A stretch of DNA of 40,371 bases from Hyphomicrobiaceae bacterium (lineage in GTDB: Bacteria; Pseudomonadota; Alphaproteobacteria; Rhizobiales; Hyphomicrobiaceae), in assembly GCA_024281145.1 (NCBI GenBank), contig JAMXLN010000071.1, positions 1-40,371 on the forward strand. The letters run 5' to 3'. The position numbers and the translations under genes were made by a program. Every line of letters begins with the position of its first letter. The stretch's first letter is position 1. Below are positions 9,932-20,749 of this stretch, one piece after another. The notes under the pieces were generated by a model that saw only the letters and a list, made by a program, of their open reading frames with translations, made no database searches and was not told the origin of the DNA.

Positions 9932-10305
9932 CGCAGACCGTGTAACCCTTGCCCATGCGCCATCGAAGGCTTGCCTTTACCTCCCCCGAACGGGCCCCGA
10001 ACGGGCTGTGAACCGCCGATCCCCGGATCAGGTCGACAAAAGATCTTGCCGCCACCTGCGCTGATCCAGGCCGAGGCATGGATCTCCCTACGATTTTCGA
10101 TAATCCCGGTTGACACATCGCAGTTGTCCCCTGTTGTCATGGCACGGGCGGCACTCGCCGCGGTTCAGCGCGCCATCGTTGGCTGCCGCGCCAGGTTCTA
10201 TCGGGCTCTGCTTCGGCCGGGGTGAGGGCGCGAGCCCAACGCCCCGCACGGGTCCCTCATAACAGCCGCCCGCCGACATCCGACGCTGGCGCAAGGAGGA
10301 AAGGC

Positions 10306-10992
10306 ATGGTCTGGCGTCTCATCGGCCACTACGATTCTCCGTTCGTGCGCCGTGTCGGCGTCTCCCTTGAGGTGCTGGGAATTCCCTTTGAGCGCCAGTT
10401 GCTCTCGGTTTTCAGCGACGCGGATCAAATGCGCGCCCTCAATCCCCTGGTCCGCGTACCCGCGCTGGTGCTCGACGAGGGCGAAACCCTCATCGACAGC
10501 ACGGCAATCCTCGACCATCTGGACGAAGTGGTGGGGCCCGAGCGCGCCCTCTTGCCCTTCCGCGGCAAGCCGCGCCGTGACGCGCTCAGGATCCTGGCGC
10601 TGGCAACCGGTCTCGGGGATAAGACCGTTGCCATCGCCTACGAGCGGCGCAAAAGCGTCGATAAGGTCGATGAAAGCTGGATCGACCGCTGCCAGAGCCA
10701 GCAGGACGGCGCACTTGCGGCGCTGGAAGAGGGCTGTGCGTCTGGCGCGTTGACCGGCCCGCGGTTGTTGCAACCCGAGATCACCGTCGCGTGCATGCTG
10801 GGCTATGTTCGCTTGCGGCAGCCTGCTGCGCTGCGCGCCGGCCGCTACCCGGCCCTCGAAGCCTTGTCGAGGCAGGCAGAAGCCAATCCCGCCTTCGTTG
10901 CCTGTCGGCCGCGCCCGCAGGAGATCGGGGGGACGACCGAGGAAGCTTCGCGTGCGCTTTTGCGCTTGCTAGGTGACCAGCAAAGCCGCTAG
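10306..10992 (+). CDS. glutathione S-transferase family protein
   Basis: MVWRLIGHYDSPFVRRVGVSLEVLGIPFERQLLS...RVPALVLDEGETLIDSTAILDHLDE; Shine-Dalgarno aaggagga immediately upstream. Confidence 0.9.
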   Translation: MVWRLIGHYDSPFVRRVGVSLEVLGIPFERQLLSVFSDADQMRALNPLVRVPALVLDEGETLIDSTAILDHLDEVVGPERALLPFRGKPRRDALRILALATGLGDKTVAIAYERRKSVDKVDESWIDRCQSQQDGALAALEEGCASGALTGPRLLQPEITVACMLGYVRLRQPAALRAGRYPALEALSRQAEANPAFVACRPRPQEIGGTTEEASRALLRLLGDQQSR

Positions 10993-11014
10993 GCCTGGGC
11001 CACGCCCGTCTTAA

Positions 11015-12067
<1,053 letters not shown>

Positions 12068-12145
12068 GCGCGCTGAAGTCGAGGGGCGCGTTTGGCTTGG
12101 GCCGGCCCCCCTTGTTTCTCATGGATCTGGCACGTGCTGGCACAT

Positions 12146-12210
12146 AATTGTGGGTCATGGTTCTGGGACATGGTTCTGGGACATGGTTCTGGGAAATGTT
12201 TCTGGGAGAT
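12146..12210. repeat. 13-bp intergenic tandem repeat, ~5 copies, consensus GGTTCTGGGACAT
   Basis: aattgtgggtcat / ggttctgggacat / ggttctgggacat / ggttctgggaaat / gtttctgggagat in contiguous 13-bp units. Confidence 0.9.
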
Positions 12211-12333
12211 GGCTCCCTGGCGCATGCAAGTGGCGTTGAGCGACGCGGCCGGCTTTTTGCGACAAATGGCCTATCCACCAAACCGGAACCTGGCGCGAGC
12301 ATCGGCTGAAGCCTGGAGCAACGCGAGAGGGCA

Positions 12334-12906
12334 GTGATGCTTCGGCCCGGTCTGCTGCTTGATCGCGATGGTGTCATCAACGAAGAGATCGGTTACCTGC
12401 ATCGCATAGAGGATTGCCGTTTCATCGATGGGATTTTCGAGATGACGCGGGCCTTCGCCAGACGCGGATTTGCGCTTGCCATCGTCACCAACCAGGCGGG
12501 GATCGGCCGCGGCCTATACGGCCTCGATGCGTTCGAAACTTTGATGCGCTGGGTGCGCGATACGTTTGCGCACCATGGGGTGACCATCGATGCCGTCTAC
12601 CACTGCCCCGATCACCCGAGCTATGGCATCGGCGCTTACCGTCGCGAGAATTCCTGGCGCAAACCGGGTCCGGGGATGCTGTTGCAAGCCGCTGCCGATC
12701 TCGGCCTCGACCTCGCGCAAAGCTGGTGCATCGGCGATCGGGCCTCCGACCTGGAGGCGGGCCGTGCCGCCGGCGTCGGTACGCTGGTGCTCCTCGATCG
12801 CAGCGTGCGCGGGCTGGCCCGCGGCTGCGCCCACTGGGTGGCTGGGTCGCACAGCGCAATCGTGGAGTTGCTGGAGATTGATGGGCGACCGGCCGTGGCC
12901 ACATGA
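12334..12906 (+). CDS. HAD-family phosphatase, D-glycero-D-manno-heptose-1,7-bisphosphate 7-phosphatase-like
   Basis: LLLDRDGVINEEIGYLHRIEDCRFIDGIFE...IVTNQAGIGRGLY...YHCPDHPSYG...RKPGPGMLLQAAADLGLD...CIGDRASDLEAG. Gene symbol gmhB likely but not assigned. Confidence 0.85.
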   Translation: MMLRPGLLLDRDGVINEEIGYLHRIEDCRFIDGIFEMTRAFARRGFALAIVTNQAGIGRGLYGLDAFETLMRWVRDTFAHHGVTIDAVYHCPDHPSYGIGAYRRENSWRKPGPGMLLQAAADLGLDLAQSWCIGDRASDLEAGRAAGVGTLVLLDRSVRGLARGCAHWVAGSHSAIVELLEIDGRPAVAT

Positions 12907-13109
12907 GGGATCGCTTTGCGCACGATCAACGCACCGTTCGGCGCGCTCACAGTGGGCGCGCCTGATGGACGGGCTGCGCAGCGATTGGGCGGTTCGCTTG
13001 TCGCGAGCGCGGCAGGCAGCGCGCGGGTGTGGCCCTTTTTCCGTTGCGGCGGCAGGATAGCTTGTAAGCTCCAATCCCGTTTGGCCGCACAACCCCGGAG
13101 ATCCTTGCC

Positions 13110-13991
13110 ATGACCAGAAGCGTGCTCGGCATCGTGGGCGGCAGTGGGCTCTACGACATTCCAGCGCTGGCGGACGTGCACTGGGAGGATGTGCGATCGC
13201 CCTGGGGGACGCCCTCCGACCAGATCCTCTTCGCAGAGCTCAATGGACTGGCGATCCGATTCCTGCCCCGCCACGGGCGCGGACACAAAGTGCCGCCGTC
13301 GGCGATCAACTTCCGCGCCAACATCGATGCGCTCAAGCGCACTGGTGTCACCGATCTGCTATCGGTGTCGGCCTGTGGATCGCTGAAGGAGGAGCTTCCA
13401 CCCGGACATTTTGTGCTGGTCGACCAATTCGTCGATCGCACGTTCGCTCGCGAAAAGAGCTTTTTCGGACCGGGATGCGTCGCGCATGTGTCAATGGCCG
13501 ATCCGGTGAGCCCGACGCTGGCCGATTTCGTCGAGGCCGCGGCTAAAGCGCAGAAGATCGCGTACACGCGCGGCGGTACCTACCTCGTCATGGAGGGGCC
13601 GCAGTTTTCCACGCGCGCGGAGAGCAACCTTTACCGTAGCTGGGGCTGCGACGTCATCGGTATGACCAACATGCCCGAGGCCAAACTCGCTCGCGAGGCA
13701 GAAATCTGCTACGCCACGCTGGCGATGGTCACGGACTACGACTGCTGGCACGACGCGCACGCCCACGTCGATGTGGCCGCCGTGATCAAGGTTCTCGATC
13801 AGAACATCGACAAGGCGCATGGACTGATCGAGCGGCTGGCCCGCGATTTTCCGCGCGAGCATCCGCCATGTGCGATCGGCTCCGACCGCGCGCTCGATGA
13901 CGCCATCATCACACCTCCCGTGGCGCGCGATCCCGCGCTCTTGGTCAAACTCGATGCGGTGGCGGGGCGCGTGCTGCAAAGACGGCCCTAA
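13110..13991 (+). CDS. mtnP: S-methyl-5'-thioadenosine phosphorylase
   Basis: LGIVGGSGLYDIPAL...RHGRGHKVPPSAINFRANIDALK...SACGSLKEELPPGHFVLVDQFVDRT...EGPQFSTRAESNLYRSWGCDVIGMTNMPEAKLAREAEICYA. Confidence 0.93.
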   Translation: MTRSVLGIVGGSGLYDIPALADVHWEDVRSPWGTPSDQILFAELNGLAIRFLPRHGRGHKVPPSAINFRANIDALKRTGVTDLLSVSACGSLKEELPPGHFVLVDQFVDRTFAREKSFFGPGCVAHVSMADPVSPTLADFVEAAAKAQKIAYTRGGTYLVMEGPQFSTRAESNLYRSWGCDVIGMTNMPEAKLAREAEICYATLAMVTDYDCWHDAHAHVDVAAVIKVLDQNIDKAHGLIERLARDFPREHPPCAIGSDRALDDAIITPPVARDPALLVKLDAVAGRVLQRRP

Positions 13992-14023
13992 GGTGCGTGG
14001 TCGCGGTATCAGCGCAAAAGTGG

Positions 14024-15514
14024 CTAGCGCACTTCGGAAAGGAACGACAATTGGCCGTCGTGCGCTCGACCGTGCTGATCGACAAGGGCGGTTGGATAGT
14101 CGCCGGTGAAGCAGTGGTCGGTGTATTGCGGTGCGCGCGGATCGCGCCGCTCGTGCCCCAGTGCCTTGTAGATGCCATCCACCGACAGGAACGCCAGGCT
14201 GCTAGCACCGATGAAGGTCCGCATTTCCTCCACGCTCATGTTGGCGGCCAACAGTTCGGAAGTGCGCGGCGTGTCGATGCCGTAAAAGTCGGGATGGGTA
14301 ATAGGCGGGCTTGATACGCGCAGGTGCACCTCGCGCGCGCCGGCCTCGAACATCATCTGCACGATCTTGCGCGAGGTGGTGCCGCGCACCACGCTGTCGT
14401 CGATGAGCACGATGCGGTTGCCGCGTACTGCAGAAGCATTGGCTGAGTGCTTGAGTTTAACGCCCAGCTGACGAATGCGCTGTTCAGGTTCGATGAAGGT
14501 GCGCCCGACGTAGTGGTTGCGAATGATGCCAAGCTCGAAAGGGATGCCGCTTGCTTGGGCGTAACCGATGGCCGCCGGAACCCCCGAGTCGGGGATCGGG
14601 ACGATAGCGTCGGCATCGGCCGGCGCTTCGCGGGCGAGTTGCGCGCCCATTTGCTTGCGCAAGTCATAAACGTTGCGGCCGCCGACGATGGAATCGGGCC
14701 GCGCAAAGTAGATGTACTCAAAGATGCACGGCCGCGCCGGGCGCCGCGGAAACGGGCGATGGCTCTCCAAGCCGTCGGCCGTGATGGTGACGATTTCGCC
14801 GTTTTCAATCTCGCGGACGAGCTCGGCGCCGACGATATCAAGCGCGCAGGTCTCTGAGGCCAGCACATAGGAGGAGCCCAGACGCCCCAGCATCAGGGGA
14901 CGAATGCCGATTGGATCGCGCGCGCCGATCATCATGTCATTGGTGATGCACACCAGGGCGTAGGCGCCCTGGATCTGTCGCAGCGCCTCAACGAACCGTT
15001 CGATGATGCGGCGGCGCTGCGAGCGGGCCATGAGATGGAGGATGACCTCGGTATCCGAAGTCGATTGACAAATAGCGCCAGAAGAAATGAGTTCGCGCCG
15101 CAAGGTGCGTGCGTTGGTGAGGTTACCGTTGTGGGCGAGCGCGAAGCCGCCCGTGTCGAGATCGGCAAACAGCGGCTGCACGTTGCGCAGGATGGTGTCG
15201 CCGGTCGTGGAGTAGCGGTTGTGGCCGAGGGCGATATGGCCCTTGAGCCTGCCGATCACTTCGGCCTTATTGAAATTGTCACCGACGAGGCCGAGCCGGC
15301 GCTCGGAATGGAAATGCGCCCCGTCGTAGGTGACGATGCCGGCCGATTCCTGGCCGCGGTGCTGGAGGGCGTGCAGGCCAAGTGCGGTGAGCGCGGCCGC
15401 GTCCTCATTGCCGAAAACGCCGAACACGCCGCACTCTTCCCTGAGGCGATCGTCGTCGGCAGGCGACGCGCTGGGCTCAGCCCGCGCTTCACCCGCATCG
15501 CGTGCAAAGTCCAT
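14024..15514 (-). CDS. purF: amidophosphoribosyltransferase
   Basis: Propeptide followed by [41 protein letters not shown] motif [21 protein letters not shown]. Confidence 0.97.
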   Translation of the reverse strand: MDFARDAGEARAEPSASPADDDRLREECGVFGVFGNEDAAALTALGLHALQHRGQESAGIVTYDGAHFHSERRLGLVGDNFNKAEVIGRLKGHIALGHNRYSTTGDTILRNVQPLFADLDTGGFALAHNGNLTNARTLRRELISSGAICQSTSDTEVILHLMARSQRRRIIERFVEALRQIQGAYALVCITNDMMIGARDPIGIRPLMLGRLGSSYVLASETCALDIVGAELVREIENGEIVTITADGLESHRPFPRRPARPCIFEYIYFARPDSIVGGRNVYDLRKQMGAQLAREAPADADAIVPIPDSGVPAAIGYAQASGIPFELGIIRNHYVGRTFIEPEQRIRQLGVKLKHSANASAVRGNRIVLIDDSVVRGTTSRKIVQMMFEAGAREVHLRVSSPPITHPDFYGIDTPRTSELLAANMSVEEMRTFIGASSLAFLSVDGIYKALGHERRDPRAPQYTDHCFTGDYPTALVDQHGRAHDGQLSFLSEVR

Positions 15515-15535
15515 CGCACAGCCTCCAGCTCCGGC

Positions 15536-16207
15536 TCAGGCCGCCGGATCTACGCCGGCGCCGCCGCCAGACTCAGGGCTCCTTGGCCCCGGAGCCCCCC
15601 CATATAGGACAACTTGCACCCGTTCGCCACCGGCGGCGGCGCTGCGGCTGCCATCCATGTGGACATTATGGCCTTGCTGCTGTTCCGGCCCCATCAGGGA
15701 GGGCGGAACGAGGCGCTGGAGGATGATGCGCAGCGAATCGCCGGCGGATTTGATGTAGGGCCGCGACACCGCATCGCGCACCCAAGGGTACTGCTGCTCC
15801 GGCTTGTCGACGAACGCTTCGTAAAACATGAAGGGGATCACCACCAGCACGAAGCCTCGCGCCAGGCCGAAGGCCAGCCCCAGAATGCGGTCGATGGCGC
15901 CAACGCGGCTGTCGAGGACGGTATCGGAGATTCGCGAAGTGATGAGATGAACGACGATCAGCACCACCAAGAAGATGAGCCCGCCAATGCCGACCTGGGC
16001 CACCAGCAGCGGGGCATGGAATTGGTCGGCGACCTGCTGCGCCTCGGGCTTGAATTTGAACACGAAGTAGACACACGCCGCCGCGGCGGCGATCCAGGAG
16101 AGAATGGACAGAATTTCACGCGTGAGGCCACGGTACATGGCGACAATGCCTGAGGTGGCGACGATGGCGATGAGGGCGGCATCGAGATAGGAAAACCCAC
16201 CGATCAT
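15536..16207 (-). CDS. CvpA family membrane protein
   Basis: YLDAALIAIVATSGIVAMYRGLTREILSILSWIAAAAACVYF with several TM segments; adjacent to purF. Confidence 0.88.
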   Translation of the reverse strand: MIGGFSYLDAALIAIVATSGIVAMYRGLTREILSILSWIAAAAACVYFVFKFKPEAQQVADQFHAPLLVAQVGIGGLIFLVVLIVVHLITSRISDTVLDSRVGAIDRILGLAFGLARGFVLVVIPFMFYEAFVDKPEQQYPWVRDAVSRPYIKSAGDSLRIILQRLVPPSLMGPEQQQGHNVHMDGSRSAAAGGERVQVVLYGGAPGPRSPESGGGAGVDPAA

Positions 16208-16247
16208 GACTTGGTCCCCTGCTGGTCTTTATCCCTCGCAACGCCCT

Positions 16248-17618
16248 CTACAAGCCCAGTATCTTGGCGAGTTCCTTCACATGGGCAACACGCAGAAGGC
16301 TAAGCTTGAGCCCGGACGCATCGAGATCCCCGGCGGCCGGGAGGACGACGTCCCTGAACCCAAGCTTATAGGCTTCCTTGAGGCGCGCGAGCATGTGACC
16401 GGCCGGTCTGACCGCACCCGAGAGGCTGATTTCTCCGAAGTAGACCCGCTCCGCCGGGAGCGCAACATTGGATATTGACGACAGCAGGGCGGCGGCTGCG
16501 GCCAGATCGGCAGCGGGCTCGGTGATCTTCAGGCCACCGGCGACGTTCAAATAGACGTCGTGCTGCGCGAAAGGGATGCTGCAGCGGGCGTCGATGACGG
16601 CCAGCAGCATGGAGAGGCGGTTGGCGTCCCAGCCGACCACCGCCCGCCTCGGCGTACCCAGGCCTGAGGGAACCACCAGCGCCTGGATTTCAACCAGGAT
16701 CGGGCGGGTGCCCTCCATGCCCGCAAACACCGCCGAACCGGGGGTGGCGGTCAGGCGGTCGCCCAGGAAAAGTTCGGAGGGGTTGGCAACCTCGCGCAGG
16801 CCTTCTGGGGCCATCTCGAACACACCGATTTCCTCGGTGGCGCCGAAGCGGTTCTTGGCTGCGCGCAGGATGCGAAAGGCGTGGCCGCGGTCGCCCTCGA
16901 AGGAGAGGACAGTGTCCACCATGTGCTCAATCACCTTGGGTCCTGCCATCTGCCCGTCCTTAGTCACGTGGCCAACCAGCACCAGGGCGGCGCCCTGGGC
17001 CTTGGCATAGCGAATGAGGGACTGGGTGGTGGCGCGGACCTGACTCACGGTGCCGGGTGCGGCCTCGAGCCCGTCGGCCCACAGCGTCTGGATCGAATCG
17101 ACCACGACAAGATCGGGGCGCTTGCCCTCGGCCAAGGTTGCCAGAATATTGGCGAGGTTGGTTTCGCACGCGAGCGACAGCGGTGCATCACACAGGCCCA
17201 GGCGCTCGGCCCTCAGCCGCACCTGCGCCGCGGCTTCTTCGCCCGAGAAGTAAATGGCACGGCGACCGGCTTTCGCAAAGGCGGCGCCCAGCTGGAGGAG
17301 CAGCGTCGATTTGCCGATGCCGGGCTCCCCCCCGATGAGCAGCGCCGAGCCGGGCACGACGCCGCCGCCCGTGACGCGGTCAAGCTCGGCGAGCCCGGTG
17401 GGAATGCGCACGATTTTGGGCGCGCCGCTGACGAGCGTTTCGAGGGCGACCGCGCGCCCCCTGGAGGCGCGTGCCAGGCCAGAGCCCGGCGGAGCCACCA
17501 CATCGGCCTCTTCGCTCAGCGTGTTCCATGCGCCGCATGCTGCGCAGTTGCCGGCCCAACGGGAAGCGGCGGTACCGCAATTCTGGCACACGAACTGGCT
17601 CTTGGCAGGCTTCACCAT
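16248..17618 (-). CDS. radA: DNA repair protein RadA
   Basis: FVCQNCGTAASRWAGNCAACGAWNTL zinc finger, GGEPGIGKSTLLLQLG Walker A, KNRFGATEEIGVFEM. Start could be 17618 or 17642. Confidence 0.95.
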   Translation of the reverse strand: MVKPAKSQFVCQNCGTAASRWAGNCAACGAWNTLSEEADVVAPPGSGLARASRGRAVALETLVSGAPKIVRIPTGLAELDRVTGGGVVPGSALLIGGEPGIGKSTLLLQLGAAFAKAGRRAIYFSGEEAAAQVRLRAERLGLCDAPLSLACETNLANILATLAEGKRPDLVVVDSIQTLWADGLEAAPGTVSQVRATTQSLIRYAKAQGAALVLVGHVTKDGQMAGPKVIEHMVDTVLSFEGDRGHAFRILRAAKNRFGATEEIGVFEMAPEGLREVANPSELFLGDRLTATPGSAVFAGMEGTRPILVEIQALVVPSGLGTPRRAVVGWDANRLSMLLAVIDARCSIPFAQHDVYLNVAGGLKITEPAADLAAAAALLSSISNVALPAERVYFGEISLSGAVRPAGHMLARLKEAYKLGFRDVVLPAAGDLDASGLKLSLLRVAHVKELAKILGL

Positions 17619-17763
17619 TGGCCTGGGCTCCCATCCCAGCACTTAACCGACAGTCGTGGCCTGGAAACCCAATTGCTACAGGGAGCCGGCGGCGCTTTGG
17701 ACCTTGGGCGGCTGTGGGTCTCCATGGCCGCCCGGTCCGGCGTGCGCCGGGGCTCTGCGACAT

Positions 17764-18930
17764 CTAGACCCCGGTCCCCTCATACACGCGATAAACCCGC
17801 TGACCCAGACGCGACAGCAGCTCGTAGCCGATGGTGCCGGCTCGGTCCGTGAGATCGTCGACCGTGACACGGTGGCCCATCACCTCAACCCAAGCGCCGC
17901 GGCGGGCGAGTTCGGGCGGTACTTCGGTCACGTCAGCGGTGATGAAATCCATGGAGACGCGGCCGACGATGGGCACCGGGTAGTCCCCGATGTAGCCGAC
18001 CGGACCGGCTTCGCCGGTCGCCACGCTCAAGGCCCGCAGAAACCCGTCCGCATAGCCCACGGCAATGGTGGCGATGCGCGAGGGTTTCGCGACCTTGTAG
18101 GTGGCACCATAGCCGATGGATTGACCCGGGCTCACCTCCCGCACCTGCAGGATCTTGGCGGCGAGCCGCACCACCGTCTGCATGGGATTGGGCTTATTCT
18201 CGTGCGCTCGGCCGCCGTAGAGCGCAATGCCGGGCCGCACGAGATCAAAATGATAGGGCTGGCCCAAGAACAGGCCGCCGGAATTAGCAAGGCTCGCCGG
18301 CGCGGGCGGAAGCTTGGCGCGCAGCGCTTCAAAGCGCAGGCGCTGGCGCTCGTTCATGGGGTCCTCGGCGTGGTCCGCACAGGCCAGATGGCTCATGACG
18401 AGCGTGGTCTCGAAGGCCGACAATAGCTCGGGAGACGCCGCCAGCTCTTCAAGCTCGCTCTCGGGCATGCCGAGACGGTTGAGCCCGGTGTCGATGTGGA
18501 TGGCCGCGGCCATGCGCCGCCCTCGCGCGCGGCAATAGGCGGCCCAATCGCGCACCTCGGGAAGGCTCGCCAGCACGGGGCGCAGGTCGAAACCGGCATA
18601 GTGGGGCTCGGCGCCCGGCAGCAAGCCATCCAGCACGTAGATGGTGGCGCCAGGCTGCACTTCGCGCGCCGCGCGGCCTTCGTCCACGCTGGCGACGAAG
18701 AACGTCTTGCAACCTTCACTGGTGAGGGCTTTGGCGATGGGTGCCAGTCCCAGGCCATAGGCATCGGCCTTGAGGACGCCAGCGCACTCAGCGCGGCCGG
18801 AGGCCTGGTTGAGCCGAGCCCAGTTGGCGCGCAGTGCATGGAGGTCAACGGTGAGGACGGCACGCGCGGATAAGGGAACGGGGACCCGCGGATAAGTCGG
18901 GACAGCGACGGGTCCTGCATCCCGCGACAT
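17764..18930 (-). CDS. alr: alanine racemase
   Basis: VLTVDLHALRANWARLNQ...ECAGVLKADAYGLGLAPIAKAL...NSGGLFLG...GRVSMDFITADVTEVP. Start overlaps the dnaB stop as TGATG. Confidence 0.95.
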   Translation of the reverse strand: MSRDAGPVAVPTYPRVPVPLSARAVLTVDLHALRANWARLNQASGRAECAGVLKADAYGLGLAPIAKALTSEGCKTFFVASVDEGRAAREVQPGATIYVLDGLLPGAEPHYAGFDLRPVLASLPEVRDWAAYCRARGRRMAAAIHIDTGLNRLGMPESELEELAASPELLSAFETTLVMSHLACADHAEDPMNERQRLRFEALRAKLPPAPASLANSGGLFLGQPYHFDLVRPGIALYGGRAHENKPNPMQTVVRLAAKILQVREVSPGQSIGYGATYKVAKPSRIATIAVGYADGFLRALSVATGEAGPVGYIGDYPVPIVGRVSMDFITADVTEVPPELARRGAWVEVMGHRVTVDDLTDRAGTIGYELLSRLGQRVYRVYEGTGV

Positions 18931-20471
18931 CACCCGCGCCGCTCCGGCACGTATTGATCGCGGGCCAGATCGGAGAACCGGGTGACGTTGCCGTCGAACT
19001 GCAATGCCACGGTGCCAATGGGACCGTGCCGTTGCTTGCCGATGATGACCTCGGCCCTGCCGTTGACGAGCTGCATCTTGGCCATCCAATCTTGGAACTC
19101 GATCGTTCCCTCCGCCGGCTTCAACCGCTCCAGATAATACTCCTCCCGAAACACGAACAAGACAATGTCGGCGTCCTGTTCGATGGAGCCCGATTCGCGC
19201 AGGTCCGAAAGCTGAGGGCGCTTGTCCTCCCGAGCCTCGACCGCGCGCGACAGCTGCGATAGCGCCAAGATGGGAATGCTGAGCTCCTTGGCAAGCGCCT
19301 TGAGCCCAGTCGTGATCTCCGACACCTCCTGCACGCGATTGTCACCTTTCTTGGATGTGCCGGTCATCAATTGCAGGTAGTCGACCACAAGCAGGCCCAG
19401 GCCCTGCTGGCGCTTGAGCTTGCGCGCGCGGGCGGCGAGCTGGGCGATGGAAAGGCCACCGGTCTGATCAATAAAGAGGGGAATGGAAGCCATCTCCTGG
19501 CTCACCTCGACGAGCCGTTTGAACTCGCTCTCGTCGATCATGCCCCGGCGGATCTTCTCGGAGGGAATGCCGGCCTGCTCGGAGAGGATGCGGGTGGCAA
19601 GCTGCTCGGCCGACATTTCGAGCGAGAAGAAGCCCACCACGGCGCCGTCGTGCCCGGGATCATCGTGTCCGGGATCCCCGGCAGGGAGGCCGCCGTTGCG
19701 GGCGATGGACTGCGCGCGCGCCCGGGCAACATTAAAGGCGATATTGGTGGCAAGCGCCGTCTTGCCCATCGACGGTCGACCGGCCAGCACGATGAGGTCG
19801 GAGGGTTGCAGTCCGCCCATCTTGGCATCGAGCCCAGCAAAGCGGCTGGCGATGCCGGAGAGGTGGCCATCGCGCTTATAGGCGCTACCTGCCATCTCGA
19901 TGGCCGTCGTGAGGGCATGATTGAAGGCGAGAAAACCCTGACCGTACTTGTCCGTCTCGGCCAACGAGAAGAGCCGTGTCTCGGCCTCCTCGATCTGCTC
20001 CTTGGGCGGAAAGTCGACCGGTGCATCGTAAGCGGCATTGGCCATATCCTCGCCGATCAAGATCAATTGTCGGCGGATGGCAAGATCGTAGATGGTGCGG
20101 CCATAGTCGCGTGCATTGATGATGGTCGCGGCATTGGCAGCGAGCCGGCCCAGGTATTGCGGTACGCTCAAGGTCTGATCGATCGGCTCAGCGGTCTCGA
20201 AGAACGTCTTCAGCGTGATGGGGGTTGCCTGCTTGCCCGAGGCGATCAGCTTGCACAGCGTTGCAAAGATCTGCTGGTGCAGGGGATCATAGAAATGCTG
20301 ATCCTCAAGGAAGCCCGAGACGCGGTCGTGCGCCTCGTTGTTGACGAGGATGGCGCCGAGTAGAGCCTGCTCGGCCTCGATGTTGTGGGGCGCAGCCCGA
20401 AACGGGAGGGCTTCAGCCGCGCCAGCCTTGGCAGCGCCCTCAGCGGGCCTGCGGCGTGTGAGTTCGATCAT
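18930..20471 (-). CDS. dnaB: replicative DNA helicase
   Basis: PHNIEAEQALLGAILVNNEA...LIVLAGRPSMGKTALATNIAFNVARA...GFFSLEMSAEQLATRILSEQAGIPSEKIRRG...LLVVDYLQLM. Confidence 0.97.
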   Translation of the reverse strand: MIELTRRRPAEGAAKAGAAEALPFRAAPHNIEAEQALLGAILVNNEAHDRVSGFLEDQHFYDPLHQQIFATLCKLIASGKQATPITLKTFFETAEPIDQTLSVPQYLGRLAANAATIINARDYGRTIYDLAIRRQLILIGEDMANAAYDAPVDFPPKEQIEEAETRLFSLAETDKYGQGFLAFNHALTTAIEMAGSAYKRDGHLSGIASRFAGLDAKMGGLQPSDLIVLAGRPSMGKTALATNIAFNVARARAQSIARNGGLPAGDPGHDDPGHDGAVVGFFSLEMSAEQLATRILSEQAGIPSEKIRRGMIDESEFKRLVEVSQEMASIPLFIDQTGGLSIAQLAARARKLKRQQGLGLLVVDYLQLMTGTSKKGDNRVQEVSEITTGLKALAKELSIPILALSQLSRAVEAREDKRPQLSDLRESGSIEQDADIVLFVFREEYYLERLKPAEGTIEFQDWMAKMQLVNGRAEVIIGKQRHGPIGTVALQFDGNVTRFSDLARDQYVPERRG

Positions 20472-20639
20472 GCAGCGCGAGGTAGGCGGATTCGCGTGCG
20501 CCCGGCAGCGAGAATTGCCCCGAAGCGCGCGCCTGCGCTTGCGTTTTCCTCGTTCTCCACAGAGGGCGGTTGCGACCGCGCAAGGCCAGCGCGCCTTGCG
20601 TTATGGCAGGCTCTCAGCGGGGCTGGCGATCCAGGTCCG

Positions 20640-20710
20640 ATCATGGCCCCTATGATGGTCCCGATGATGCGCCCGATGTTGGGCCCGATCATGCGGCGAT
20701 CATGGCCGCG
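20640..20710. repeat. ~12-bp intergenic tandem repeat, ~6 units (ATSATGNNCCCG-like)
   Basis: atcatggcccct / atgatggtcccg / atgatgcgcccg / atgttgggcccg / atcatgcggcg / atcatggccgcg. Confidence 0.85.
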
Positions 20711-20749
20711 GCGCGCCCCGGCGAGGCCCAGAAGGCCACCGCTGACAAG

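Noticed and set aside
10110-10140. TTGACA upstream of the GST gene as a promoter
   Set aside because: No acceptable -10 at 16-18 bp spacing.
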